Origin: GCA-003244245 sp052390495
Lineage (GTDB): Bacteria; Actinomycetota; Actinomycetes; Mycobacteriales; Pseudonocardiaceae
Length of the DNA stretch: 22,267 nucleotides
Direction of reading: 5' to 3'
NCBI GenBank assembly: GCA_052390495.1
Contig: JBQTGW010000119.1
Coordinates: forward strand, 1 to 22,267
The notes under the pieces were generated by a model that was not told the origin of the DNA, did no database searches, and saw only the letters and a list, made by a program, of their open reading frames with translations. Below, piece by piece: positions 8,456 to 15,464 of this stretch. Each line of letters opens with the position of its first letter. Positions within the stretch are counted from its first letter, which is position 1. Both the position numbers and the translations under genes were made by a program.

Positions 8456-9477
8456 CCGGTGGCGTCCTCGAACCAGGCGTCCTGCGCCCCGCTTTCGACC
8501 TGCTCGGCCAGGCGGGTCAGGGCGACTCGGGGATGGTCGATGAGGACCCGTCCCGCTTCGATGAGATCGGCCAGTTCGGTGCGTGCCTTTTCCCGCTGCT
8601 CGCCCAGGAAGCCGGGCGCCCAGCCGATCAGCACCGGGCCGTCCAGTTCGTCGGCCCAGGCGTCCAACTCCTCGCGCAGCACGTCGTCGTCAAACACCGT
8701 TGCCTGTGCCTGTGCCCGCAACACCCGGGTGAACGGGTTGATCCCGCCCTTGACCGGGGCGAACAGCACGAACGCCGGCGTCCGGTCCCCGTAGTGCAGC
8801 GACCGCTTGGCGCCGCCACGCAGCCCGGCGAGGGTCCTGAGCAGCAGCGCCACCCGGCGTCGTCGCTCCGCGATCGGCATCCGCAGGGCAGCGGTGCCAC
8901 GGAAGGTGACCTGCTCGGCACCGGCCTGCTCGGCCTCCTTCGCCGCCTCGGTGGGCAGCGCGGTCCGCAATCCGGAACCACCCATCTCGAAGGTGCCCAC
9001 CCGGGGCAGATCCAGCAGCACATCCCCGGCCAGGTCGGCGCTGTAGTGCTCGTGCTCGTGCAGCACCGGGTTCTCGCCCGCGTTGAAGCCGCGACTCATG
9101 GTGCCGAAATCTCTGATCGGCCGTTGCGGTGCCACCGCAACGAGCGTTCCGGTGGCCAGTACGGTGTCGCGCTGGTAGTTGGCCTTGCTCACGGCCACCA
9201 TGTAGCCGAAGAGGTCATCGTCCAGGTAACGGTCCGGGCGGCCTTCGGTGTATGCCTGCTGGTTCGCCTTGGTGCCGGAACGGGTCACCCCGGAGCGGGG
9301 CTCATCGGCCGGCAACGAATCGCGCAGCCAGCGTCGGAACGCCTGGGCGGACACGTAGGGGTGGGCATCGCGGTTGATCCGCAGCTGCTTGACCATGGCG
9401 ACGTTGTTCTCGCCACGCCCATTGTTCGGTGCTCCTGCGGTGATCGCGAGAGCGATCTTGCCGACCAGATAGGTCAC
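8452..9477 (-). CDS. cas7: Cascade backbone subunit Cas7 (Cst2/DevR family, type I-B)
   Basis: Cas7 polymerises along the crRNA spacer to form the Cascade backbone. The 341-aa protein starts VGKIALAITAGAPNNGRGEN, followed by KQLRINRDAHPYVSAQAFRRWLRD. This is the recognisable N-terminal signature of the DevR/Cst2 branch of Cas7: an RRM-like strand, then an Asn/Gly-rich loop, then the 'pyvSaqa.RrwlRd' helix. The later DTVLATGTLVAVAPQRPIRDFGTMSRG region also fits the family. The start is GTG at 9477, overlapping the cas8 stop (GTGA); the stop overlaps the cas5 ATG. Size is within the usual range of about 300-350 aa. Confidence 0.9.
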   Translation of the reverse strand: MTYLVGKIALAITAGAPNNGRGENNVAMVKQLRINRDAHPYVSAQAFRRWLRDSLPADEPRSGVTRSGTKANQQAYTEGRPDRYLDDDLFGYMVAVSKANYQRDTVLATGTLVAVAPQRPIRDFGTMSRGFNAGENPVLHEHEHYSADLAGDVLLDLPRVGTFEMGGSGLRTALPTEAAKEAEQAGAEQVTFRGTAALRMPIAERRRRVALLLRTLAGLRGGAKRSLHYGDRTPAFVLFAPVKGGINPFTRVLRAQAQATVFDDDVLREELDAWADELDGPVLIGWAPGFLGEQREKARTELADLIEAGRVLIDHPRVALTRLAEQVESGAQDAWFEDATG

Positions 9478-10892
9478 TGGTTCTCCTCAGCGGTGAGGTT
9501 GTCGGTAATGAGGTCGTCGAGCTCGTCACGGGACTTGACGTCATCGGCTCGCCACCCGCGTTGATTGAGCTGTTCGAGTACTGCGATAAACAGCAGATCC
9601 CGGTGCAGCCAGCTGCGGCCGTCCGAGTCGAACAGCAGCCGCCACTGCTCGGAGGTGACGAACGGCTCGGTCCGACCATCGGGTGGTAACAGTGCCCAGT
9701 GCACCGCGTACGTACGCAGCCACTTCTGCAACGTTGCAGGTTCCCGGTGCGCGTGTTCATATGCCTTGAGCACTCCGCGTTCCCGGCGCGGCGCCAGCGC
9801 CTCGGCGATGTGTTCGGCGAGCTGTCGGATTCGGCCTATGTCCTTATCATTCACCTGCAATACCTCGATGGCGTAGGAAAAACACAGTGGAACCAGGTGC
9901 GGCACCTCACCGGGTACGGCCGAGGACTCGGCCGACACCCTGCGCAGGAAGTTGACGGCTCGGGTGAGCACCTGGCGCGGGTTGTGAAACGCAAGACGGG
10001 CGAGCAGGGCGCTTCCAGGAATATCCTTGGTCCAGTGCGCGCGAACCAGGTATTTGTAGCCGACCTTCCGCTGCGGGTCATGCGCCGTGCTGCGTAGCCA
10101 TTCGGCCAGCGGCTGGTCCATCGCATGGTCGTCGAGCACCTGCTCCTTGTTGCTGTTGCTGAAAACGATGAGCTGCACACCTGCGGTCAACCGGTGCGGA
10201 TAGCTGCGCAGGTGCCGCAGCGCGGTGGTCTCCCGCCAGTAGGGAAGCGGCTTGGTGGTTCCCGCTCCCAGCTCCGCGGCCTGGAGAGTGCGGCGTACCT
10301 GGATGCTCACGGATCGCCGCAGGAACTTCTCGTCCCAGCTGTGCAGGGCCGCAGCGCGCCCACCGCCGAGCTGGCAGCCATAGGGCAGCGCGTAGAGGCT
10401 GTTCAGGCAGGCGAAACACAACGCCAACCCGGCATGATCAGGTGGTGTGGTATTGCGGTACGCCGTGCTGGCGCCGAGTGGGACATCGACCTTGCCGTAG
10501 TAACCGCAGGCGGGCCGGCCGCACAACGAGCAGGGGACCCCCGGCCAGCTGGCCTCATCTGGGAGCGCTCGCCACTGCGTCATGAGTTCCCGCCGTTGCG
10601 GCGGCGACAGTTTCTTCCGGTTGGTCGTGTTCAGGCCCGAAGAATTGGGCCAGAGCAGGTAGCTCGCCCCCAGCCAGAACCCGCCCGGTTCCTTCGTATC
10701 CTCCACGCTCGCCGTGTTCAGCAAGTGCTGGCTCATCACGAGAGTCGCCTTGTCGAACTCCGTGGGCTTGAGCTGATCGGGGTGATCCACGTCCACGAGT
10801 TCGGCGAGGGCGAAGGCACCGACCCGCTGCAGCGGATGTGGGGTGAGCACCACAGTGCGCTGCGTGTCTGTGGTTTCGGCGTGCACTGTCAC
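9474..10892 (-). CDS. cas8b1: Cascade large subunit Cas8b1/Cst1 (CXXC-CXXC family)
   Basis: The large subunit recognises the PAM and recruits Cas3. The frame is open well upstream inside cas6, but a GTG at 10892 makes a GTGA overlap with the cas6 stop, the same arrangement as elsewhere in this operon; this gives 472 aa (a second in-frame GTG lies 6 nt further). The diagnostic feature is a pair of CXXC motifs, Cys121/Cys124 (PCSLCGRPAC) and Cys159/Cys162 (LCFACLNSLYALPYGC). This is the zinc-finger-like signature of the Cst1 large-subunit family, which accompanies Cst2-type Cas7. The rest is divergent, as is normal for Cas8, so the name rests on the cysteine motif and on position between cas6 and cas7. 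Confidence 0.85.
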   Translation of the reverse strand: MTVHAETTDTQRTVVLTPHPLQRVGAFALAELVDVDHPDQLKPTEFDKATLVMSQHLLNTASVEDTKEPGGFWLGASYLLWPNSSGLNTTNRKKLSPPQRRELMTQWRALPDEASWPGVPCSLCGRPACGYYGKVDVPLGASTAYRNTTPPDHAGLALCFACLNSLYALPYGCQLGGGRAAALHSWDEKFLRRSVSIQVRRTLQAAELGAGTTKPLPYWRETTALRHLRSYPHRLTAGVQLIVFSNSNKEQVLDDHAMDQPLAEWLRSTAHDPQRKVGYKYLVRAHWTKDIPGSALLARLAFHNPRQVLTRAVNFLRRVSAESSAVPGEVPHLVPLCFSYAIEVLQVNDKDIGRIRQLAEHIAEALAPRRERGVLKAYEHAHREPATLQKWLRTYAVHWALLPPDGRTEPFVTSEQWRLLFDSDGRSWLHRDLLFIAVLEQLNQRGWRADDVKSRDELDDLITDNLTAEENQ

Positions 10893-11617
10893 GCGGAAAC
10901 CCAGCCGAAACCGGCGGAATTGGACTGCCCGAGGCCCCAGGACCACATGGCTTGCAGGGTCTCCGGGGCGCCTCGCAGTTCCACCTCGACGGGCGCGCCT
11001 GTCTTCAGTCCATCGCTCACCGCGAATGAGCGCTTCGTTCCGACCCAGGTGATGCGTTCCAGCGTCACTTCGGGGTCCAGGCCCAGCGTCTCGGCCTTCC
11101 GCCGCAGGTTTCCAGTGAGATACACCGGAAACTCGGAGTCGGTGGGCAGTAACCAAGCCTGCCGAGTCACGCGCTGGCCTTCCCTGTCCCGGCCGGATCC
11201 CTTCATCACCACCGGAGTCGTGGTGCGCAACCGGGCATAGCCGGACGTGAACGACGGCGGTTCCACGACGCGCACACCTTGGATGTGAAACGCTGCTCCA
11301 CCCCAGTCGATGACCCGCTGGGCGGTAAGGCTCGTCGCCCATGCCTGCACCACGGCCGCCAACGGACTCCCCAACTCCACGCTGCCCTGCCCGCCTACCG
11401 CATACACGCCCGGACGGCGATGAGCCGAAGGGAACACCGGAGCCCCGTAGCCGAACGGACCCATCCGGTGCTTGCCCCACCCCTGGCTGTGCAGTTGAGT
11501 GCCCAACTCTCGATCAGCGCTGGTCAGCAAGTTGTACGCAAGCCCGCGCCCAGGCCGCAGAACCTCACGCCACGGCAACTGCTCCGCTGCCGTGCGCACT
11601 TCCACATGCAGACGCAC
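10889..11617 (-). CDS. cas6: crRNA-processing endoribonuclease Cas6
   Basis: Cas6 cleaves the pre-crRNA at the base of the repeat stem, leaving the 8-nt 5' handle. The 242-aa product ends with the glycine-rich loop typical of Cas6, WSWGLGQSNSAGFGWVSA (consensus GxGxxxxxGFG). An internal HRMGPFGYG segment may supply a catalytic histidine, but I cannot assign it firmly. The start is taken as GTG 11617, preceded by GGAGG at 11622-11626 with a 4-nt spacer; the nearest ATG is out of frame. It is the first gene of the cas operon and overlaps cas8b1 by GTGA. The 30-nt repeat with a 4-5 bp CCCCT/AGGG stem is a suitable substrate. Confidence 0.92.
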   Translation of the reverse strand: MRLHVEVRTAAEQLPWREVLRPGRGLAYNLLTSADRELGTQLHSQGWGKHRMGPFGYGAPVFPSAHRRPGVYAVGGQGSVELGSPLAAVVQAWATSLTAQRVIDWGGAAFHIQGVRVVEPPSFTSGYARLRTTTPVVMKGSGRDREGQRVTRQAWLLPTDSEFPVYLTGNLRRKAETLGLDPEVTLERITWVGTKRSFAVSDGLKTGAPVEVELRGAPETLQAMWSWGLGQSNSAGFGWVSA

Positions 11618-11960
11618 TTCGCCTCCACAAAAACATTGAATCGTCTTGAATTCGTAGCCCCGACGACGTCACAAGAGGTCATAGACGGATGCGTACTAGT
11701 TATCCCTTCTCTGGCGTCGGCATCACCCTAGACCTGCTAGCGAATACCCATCAGGCGGGGGTCAGGACCATCGCCTCGTCAACCCCAGTCGCGGACCAGG
11801 TTCGGGTTGCTGAGGTTCTGGCTGCCGCCGCGCTGCTGGAGACAATGTAGGCGAGTAGGTAAGTCGCCCCCGACTCGGCGATATGGCCCCGTGTGTCTAC
11901 CGAGGACACCAGGCCCGTGGAGTGGTTCTTAACTGCTGGCCAGCTTGCTGTTGTGTTGCT
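11618..11960. other. Intergenic region upstream of cas6, promoter expected
   Basis: About 340 bp separate cas6 from the mini-CRISPR. A cas promoter reading on the minus strand should lie here, but I found no convincing -35/-10 pair. It contains a possible 53-codon plus-strand ORF (11689-11850) and, at 11945-11966, an exact 11-bp tandem duplication TTGCTGTTGTG that runs into the first mini-array repeat. No RNA gene or known protein family was recognised. Confidence 0.4.
11689..11850 (+). CDS. Possible small ORF, 53 aa, unknown function
   Basis: An ATG at 11689 opens a 53-codon frame ending at TAG 11848-11850, divergent to cas6. AGAGG at 11674-11678 could serve as a ribosome-binding site, though the 10-nt spacing is long. 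The product begins MRTSYPFSGVGITLDLLANT and ends in an alanine/leucine-rich amphipathic-looking stretch, VADQVRVAEVLAAAALLETM. About two thirds of third codon positions are G or C, lower than in the cas genes. It matches no family I recognise. It could be a real small protein, the remnant of a larger gene, or chance. Confidence 0.25.
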   Translation: MRTSYPFSGVGITLDLLANTHQAGVRTIASSTPVADQVRVAEVLAAAALLETM

Positions 11961-11966
11961 GTTGTG
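11945..11966. repeat. 11-bp tandem duplication at edge of mini-CRISPR
   Basis: TTGCTGTTGTG occurs twice back to back (11945-11955 and 11956-11966). The second copy overlaps the first six bases (GTTGTG) of the mini-array repeat that starts at 11961. It may be a slippage product or a duplicated repeat edge. Confidence 0.8.
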
Positions 11967-12056
11967 ATCCCTCGAAGGGGCGATGAGAACCACAGGCGGA
12001 TCTTGTACCCACCTACAAGGATCCAGGTTGTGACCCCTCACAGGGGCGATGAGTAC
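11961..12056 (-). CRISPR. Divergent two-repeat mini-CRISPR upstream of cas6
   Basis: Two 30-nt units, 11961-11990 and 12027-12056, flank a 36-nt spacer-like segment. In minus-strand sense they begin GTTCTCATCG and GTACTCATCG and both end TCACAAC. They differ from the main-array repeat at 5 and 7 positions and from each other at 4. Three changes (positions 9, 25 and 26) are shared by the two. The stem is kept: CCCT-TCG-AGGG in one, CCCCT-GTG-AGGGG in the other. The 'spacer' itself can fold, GGATCTTGTA (11998-12007) against TACAAGGATCC (12014-12024) with a one-base bulge. It may be a relic array, or a crRNA-like regulatory RNA of the kind known from CreA/CreR elements near cas operons; the latter is inference. 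Confidence 0.85.
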
Positions 12057-12237
12057 GCCAGTGTTGCTACAGCTTAGACGGAGGACAGGAGAGGTGCGGA
12101 CACTGGTTGCAGCGATTCGTCGCAGATCCCATAGGCCGCACAAGGGTACACGGCTACAAGTCGGGCTGCGGGATGTTGTTGGGCTGGCCTCTCTGAGCAT
12201 CCAATCGGCATCGCCGGTCATCCATCCGTCTCCTGCC
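12057..12237. other. Intergenic spacer without recognised feature
   Basis: These 181 bp lie between the mini-CRISPR and the stop codon of the small membrane-protein gene. Open frames cross it on both strands but have no family resemblance. No hairpin with a U-tract was seen. Confidence 0.4.
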
Positions 12238-12459
12238 TCAACGACGGCGGAACAGGGTGAGCGCAGCCAGCACCAGCGTGTAGGCGCCAGTGTGAGCGCT
12301 GACGATACTAGCGATCTTGGTCGCCAGCATCAGGTGACCGTCGTCCAGTGTCATCAGCCAGACGACCAGCGATACCTGGCCCACTCCGTACGACACACCG
12401 ACGAACCACCACGATGCCCGCCACCTGCCCTCATTGGCTGGTCCTCCTGCCACCACCAT
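12238..12459 (-). CDS. Small predicted two-TM membrane protein
   Basis: The 73-aa product is rich in hydrophobic residues. Two stretches look like membrane helices: FVGVSYGVGQVSLVVWLMTL (about 19-38) and IASIVSAHTGAYTLVLAALTLF (about 49-70). The short connecting loop contains DDGH, and the C-terminus is RRR, which would favour a cytoplasmic tail. The ATG at 12459 is preceded by GGAGG at 12466-12470 with 6-nt spacing, a strong ribosome-binding site and the main reason for calling it a gene. It runs in the same direction as the mini-CRISPR and cas operon. I do not recognise a family. Upstream lie two sets of direct repeats that could be regulatory. Confidence 0.55.
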   Translation of the reverse strand: MVVAGGPANEGRWRASWWFVGVSYGVGQVSLVVWLMTLDDGHLMLATKIASIVSAHTGAYTLVLAALTLFRRR

Positions 12460-12500
12460 CGCCTGCCTCCAGTTTGATCATGAGCTCAGTAGTCACCAGC

Positions 12501-12522
12501 AGTGAGCCACTAGTGAGCCACT
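12501..12522. repeat. 11-bp tandem direct repeat
   Basis: AGTGAGCCACT is repeated twice without a gap (12501-12511, 12512-12522), about 40-60 bp upstream of the small membrane-protein start (12459). It may be part of an operator, or a slippage product. Confidence 0.75.
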
Positions 12523-12536
12523 CTAGCAGAATCCCT

Positions 12537-12580
12537 ACCTTCAAGGTTCCAGAGAGAATTACCTTCAAAGCTCCAGAGAG
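12537..12580. promoter_or_regulatory. Pair of 20-bp direct repeats upstream of small membrane gene
   Basis: Two copies of ACCTTCAARGYTCCAGAGAG lie at 12537-12556 and 12561-12580. They differ at two positions and have a 24-bp period. They sit about 80-120 bp upstream of the start codon of the minus-strand small membrane-protein gene. Spacing and similarity fit tandem binding sites for a regulator, but no regulator gene is present in the window and no promoter hexamers could be fixed. Confidence 0.5.
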
Positions 12581-12678
12581 CGGACATGTCTTGGCCTCCT
12601 GGTCAGCGCTGCTCGGACTGATGGTGCGCTAGGTCGTCGACCTCCACCCTGGACAGGCACGATTGAGGCCCACGGTGC

Positions 12679-12702
12679 CTAAGCCGAGCTTACTTGATCT
12701 TG
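12679..12702. repeat. IS left terminal inverted repeat
   Basis: This arm contains GCCGAGCTTACTTGATCTTG. The right arm read in reverse complement has GCCGAACTTACTTGATCTTG, differing by one base over this 20-nt core. The outermost four bases are CTAA here and CTAG in the partner. Confidence 0.85.
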
Positions 12703-12839
12703 ATGGCCTGATCGTCTGCTCTACCTGTGACGATGGGTTCTAGATAGGTTTTGGACACACTGAAATGTAGCCAGTAAAAATGATGGACTTTGCATGATCG
12801 ATATGATGGAATGTCCTGGTGGGAACCACTGTAGGCAGG

Positions 12840-14567
12840 ATGCACATCGACAACGCCGGTCGCCAGTACACGACGGTTGACGGACAGCGTCGGGCCTACC
12901 CGTGCCATCTGCTGCGCCGGTCGTTCAGGGACGAGGCGGGCAGGCCGCGGAAGGAGACGTTGGCGAACCTTTCGGCGCTTCCGCCCGAGGCGATCGATGC
13001 GCTTCGCAAGGTCTTGAAGGGCGCGAGGCTGGTGGACGCCGACGTCGCGTTCGACACTGAACAATCGGTGCCGCACGGGGATGTCGCGGCGGCACATGTG
13101 ATGGCCACCCGGCTCGGACTGAGGAAGCTGTTGGGGCCGGCCAGCCGTGAACGGGATATCGCCTATGCACTGATTTTGTCTCGGGCGGTCCGGCCAAGGT
13201 CGAAGCTTTCCACGGCGCGCTGGTGGTCGGGAGGCGACACCACCTTGGGTGCGGATCTGGGTGTGGCCGACGCCTCTACCGACGAGGTCTACGCCGCGAT
13301 GGACTGGTTGGCCGGTGCCCAGCCCGACATCGAGGCGCAGCTGGCCCGGCGGCACTGTGCCGGCGGTATCGCGATGTTTGACCTGTCCTCCTCATGGGTG
13401 GAGGGGCGCCACTGCGAACTCGCTGCTTTCGGGCATTCCCGGGACGGTAAACGCGGTCGGCCCCAGATCGAGTACGGGCTCCTCACCTGCCCGGCCGGCC
13501 GCCCGGTGGCTATCGAGGTGTTCGCCGGTAACACCTCCGATGCCCTCTCCTTCACGACCGCCGTCACGCGCGTGCGCGACGGGTTCGGGATCGAGAAGAT
13601 CATCCTGGTCGGCGACCGTGGAATGATCACCACGACGCGGATCGAGGACCTGCGCGAGTGCGACGGCATGGACTGGATCACCGCGTTGAAGGCTCCCACC
13701 ATCGCGGCCCTGGCCAGCGACGACGGGCCGCTGCAGATGAGCCTGTTCGACACCCAGAACCTCGCACAGATCACCCACCCGAACTATCCGGGTGAACGAC
13801 TGATCTGCTGCCGAAACCCAGCATTGGCCGACGAGCGCGCCCGCACACGCCAGGAACTGCTGGCCGCGACCGAACAAGACCTGGCCAAGATCGCCGCGTC
13901 GGTACAAGCGGGACGACTGACCGGCGCCGATAAGATCGGGGAACGCATCGGAAAAGTGATCGGTAAACACAAGGCCGGCAAGCACTTCCTCCGAGAGGTC
14001 ACCGACACCACCTTCACCTACCGCCGCAACGATGACAAAATCAGCGCCGAGGCCGCCCTCGACGGCATCTACGTGATCCGCACCAGTGTCACCGAACAGA
14101 CCCTCAACTCCGCGCAAGCGGTCACCGCCTACAAGAACCTCAAATACGTCGAACGGGACTTCCGCATCATCAAAGCCGATGACCTGGATCTGCGGCCCAT
14201 CCATCACTACCTGGACAAACGCGTCCGCGCCCACGTACTGATCTGCATGCTCGCCGCCTACCTCACCTGGCACCTGCGCGACACCCTCGCCGAACTGACC
14301 TTCACCGACCAGCACATCCCCGACCGCGACGATCCCGTCGCCCCCGCACGACGCTCACCACAGGCCACCACCAAAGACACCACCAAGCACACCCCCAACG
14401 GACTACCACTCCACCGCTACAAAGACCTGCTCCACCACCTCTCCACCCTGGACCGCCAAATCATCAACTTCAGTGGACAGCGAATCGAGAAGATCACCAC
14501 CCCGACACCCGTCCAACGCCGCGCCTTCGAACTGCTTGACACCCCCGTCCCCGTAACCCTCCAGTAG
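12840..14567 (+). CDS. IS1634-family DDE transposase
   Basis: This DDE transposase would catalyse movement of the surrounding insertion sequence. Starting at ATG 12840 it is 575 aa; an in-frame GTG at 12819 would add 7 residues. The catalytic acids are visible: Asp181 in MFDLSSSWVEG, Asp259 in LVGDRGMITT, and Glu438 in LKYVERDFRIIK, where Glu438 and Lys445 fit the E(6)K part of the IS4-superfamily Y-R-E-K signature. The segment FGHSRDGKRGRPQIEYGLLT and the later DLRPIHHYLDKRVRAHVLIC are typical of the IS1634 group. The frame is intact with no stop or frameshift, so the element may still be functional. It is flanked by matching inverted repeats. Confidence 0.93.
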   Translation: MHIDNAGRQYTTVDGQRRAYPCHLLRRSFRDEAGRPRKETLANLSALPPEAIDALRKVLKGARLVDADVAFDTEQSVPHGDVAAAHVMATRLGLRKLLGPASRERDIAYALILSRAVRPRSKLSTARWWSGGDTTLGADLGVADASTDEVYAAMDWLAGAQPDIEAQLARRHCAGGIAMFDLSSSWVEGRHCELAAFGHSRDGKRGRPQIEYGLLTCPAGRPVAIEVFAGNTSDALSFTTAVTRVRDGFGIEKIILVGDRGMITTTRIEDLRECDGMDWITALKAPTIAALASDDGPLQMSLFDTQNLAQITHPNYPGERLICCRNPALADERARTRQELLAATEQDLAKIAASVQAGRLTGADKIGERIGKVIGKHKAGKHFLREVTDTTFTYRRNDDKISAEAALDGIYVIRTSVTEQTLNSAQAVTAYKNLKYVERDFRIIKADDLDLRPIHHYLDKRVRAHVLICMLAAYLTWHLRDTLAELTFTDQHIPDRDDPVAPARRSPQATTKDTTKHTPNGLPLHRYKDLLHHLSTLDRQIINFSGQRIEKITTPTPVQRRAFELLDTPVPVTLQ

Positions 14568-14636
14568 CCAGTAACAACCCGAGTATCCGATCTGACCGAC
14601 AACGTTTCACCCAGGTCAGCAGCCCGCCATGACAAC

Positions 14637-14660
14637 CAAGATCAAGTAAGTTCGGCCTAG
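14637..14660. repeat. IS right terminal inverted repeat
   Basis: This is the inverted partner of 12679-12702; it begins 69 bp after the transposase stop codon. Confidence 0.85.
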
Positions 14661-14742
14661 ACGACTCAACGGTGCCCCGCTGACGGCCGCGAACGTCCTC
14701 GCCAAGGCTGGGATGCCGCACAGCACCATCTGAGTGGGGCTG

Positions 14743-15138
14743 TCAGACGGTGAGCAGGCGGACCGGGTATTCGGCGGCGCTGGCGAGCTTTGCGAGGTCC
14801 TTGGGGTCTGAGGTGAGTACGGCGGCATTGTGTTCGATGGCGGCGATGACCACGGCCGCATCGACCACATCGGAGGTCCCGCTTCGAGCGAGCAGACGCC
14901 CCACGTCATCAGCGGTTTTCGTGGTGAAGTCGATACCCCGGCACATCTTGCGGATCTTGGAGAGCGCGTGCTGCCGTGGGCTCGCCCGCCAGACCTGCGC
15001 GAAGACGACGGCAGGTAGTAGGGCTGGGCGTCGGGCAAGCAGCGCCAGCTGACACTCCGCGATGACCTTGCCGTGCGGATGCGCTTCCGCGCTGATCAGG
15101 GCACCCGCATCGAGCAACAGCTGTGGGCGGTTGGTCAT
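14743..15138 (-). CDS. vapC: PIN-domain toxin, VapC-like
   Basis: PIN-domain toxins are RNases that block translation when freed from their antitoxin. The 131-aa protein has the PIN acidic residues: Asp10 in LLLDAGALI, Asp90 and Asp93 in GTSDVVDAAVV, and Asp111 in LTSDPKDL. The segment PAVVFAQVWRASPRQ follows the pattern of actinobacterial VapC relatives; there the position often described as Glu is Gln48, so the second acidic ligand is not obvious and may be Glu28. The ATG at 15138 overlaps the antitoxin stop (ATGA), the standard toxin-antitoxin layout. It ends 82 bp from the IS right end, so the IS has not disrupted it. Target RNA cannot be inferred. Confidence 0.88.
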   Translation of the reverse strand: MTNRPQLLLDAGALISAEAHPHGKVIAECQLALLARRPALLPAVVFAQVWRASPRQHALSKIRKMCRGIDFTTKTADDVGRLLARSGTSDVVDAAVVIAAIEHNAAVLTSDPKDLAKLASAAEYPVRLLTV

Positions 15139-15464
15139 CCAGCGCGCCGGTGGGTCTGGTCAGGTATCTCACCGCGCAGGCGGGCGAGCGCCGACAGCCG
15201 GGCCTCTCTCTCCGCCGCCGTTTCTGGCTTCCAGAACCCGATAGCGTCAAGCTCAGCTCTGGCTTGCGACATGGCCTCTTCGTCCGGCTCGCCGTACACA
15301 TTGTTGTACTCCGCGAGCGCAGTCTGGGCAGCCGCAAGATCGGCGGCTTCGCTCGCGGCCCGGGACAGCCACGCCGACAGCGCGATTCCCTCGGTCTCAG
15401 CGGCACGCTTCGCTTGCTCGTAGACCTCGGTGTCGAGTGAGATGCTGATTTTCTTGACTGCCAT
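15135..15464 (-). CDS. Ribbon-helix-helix antitoxin paired with PIN toxin
   Basis: The 109-aa product begins AVKKISISLDTEVYEQAKRAAE, then EGIALSAWLSRAASEAA: a beta strand followed by two helices, as in ribbon-helix-helix (CopG/Arc-like) DNA-binding antitoxins. The C-terminal half is charged and probably wraps the toxin. The start is ATG 15464 and the stop overlaps the toxin start by four bases. Two short inverted repeats immediately upstream (15465-15480 and 15485-15502) are good candidates for autoregulatory operators. Subfamily naming (VapB or other) is uncertain, so no symbol is given. Confidence 0.85.
   Translation of the reverse strand: MAVKKISISLDTEVYEQAKRAAETEGIALSAWLSRAASEAADLAAAQTALAEYNNVYGEPDEEAMSQARAELDAIGFWKPETAAEREARLSALARLRGEIPDQTHRRAG

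Larger units (their letters stand above)
12679..14660 (+). mobile_element. IS1634-like insertion sequence
   Basis: The element is bounded by 24-bp imperfect terminal inverted repeats (12679-12702 and 14637-14660, 2 mismatches) and carries one transposase gene, total 1982 bp. It is inserted between the small membrane-protein gene and the PIN toxin. No clean short target duplication touches the ends. However, ACGGTGCC occurs at 12672-12679 next to the left end and again at 14669-14676, eight bases beyond the right end. IS1634 relatives are known for long and variable duplications, so the exact boundary is uncertain by some bases. Confidence 0.85.

Noticed and set aside
10125..11240. 371-aa plus-strand open frame
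   Set aside because: Antisense to cas8b1 and cas6, which have recognisable motifs.
12063..12086. Possible third degenerate repeat beginning GTTGCTAC and ending GAGGAC
   Set aside because: Only the ends match; the stem is missing and the length is 24 rather than 30.
11751..12221. 156-aa minus-strand open frame containing VLIAPVRGHN and VLIAPSRDHN
   Set aside because: Its only recognisable pieces are translated mini-CRISPR repeats; the frame has no ribosome-binding site or family match.
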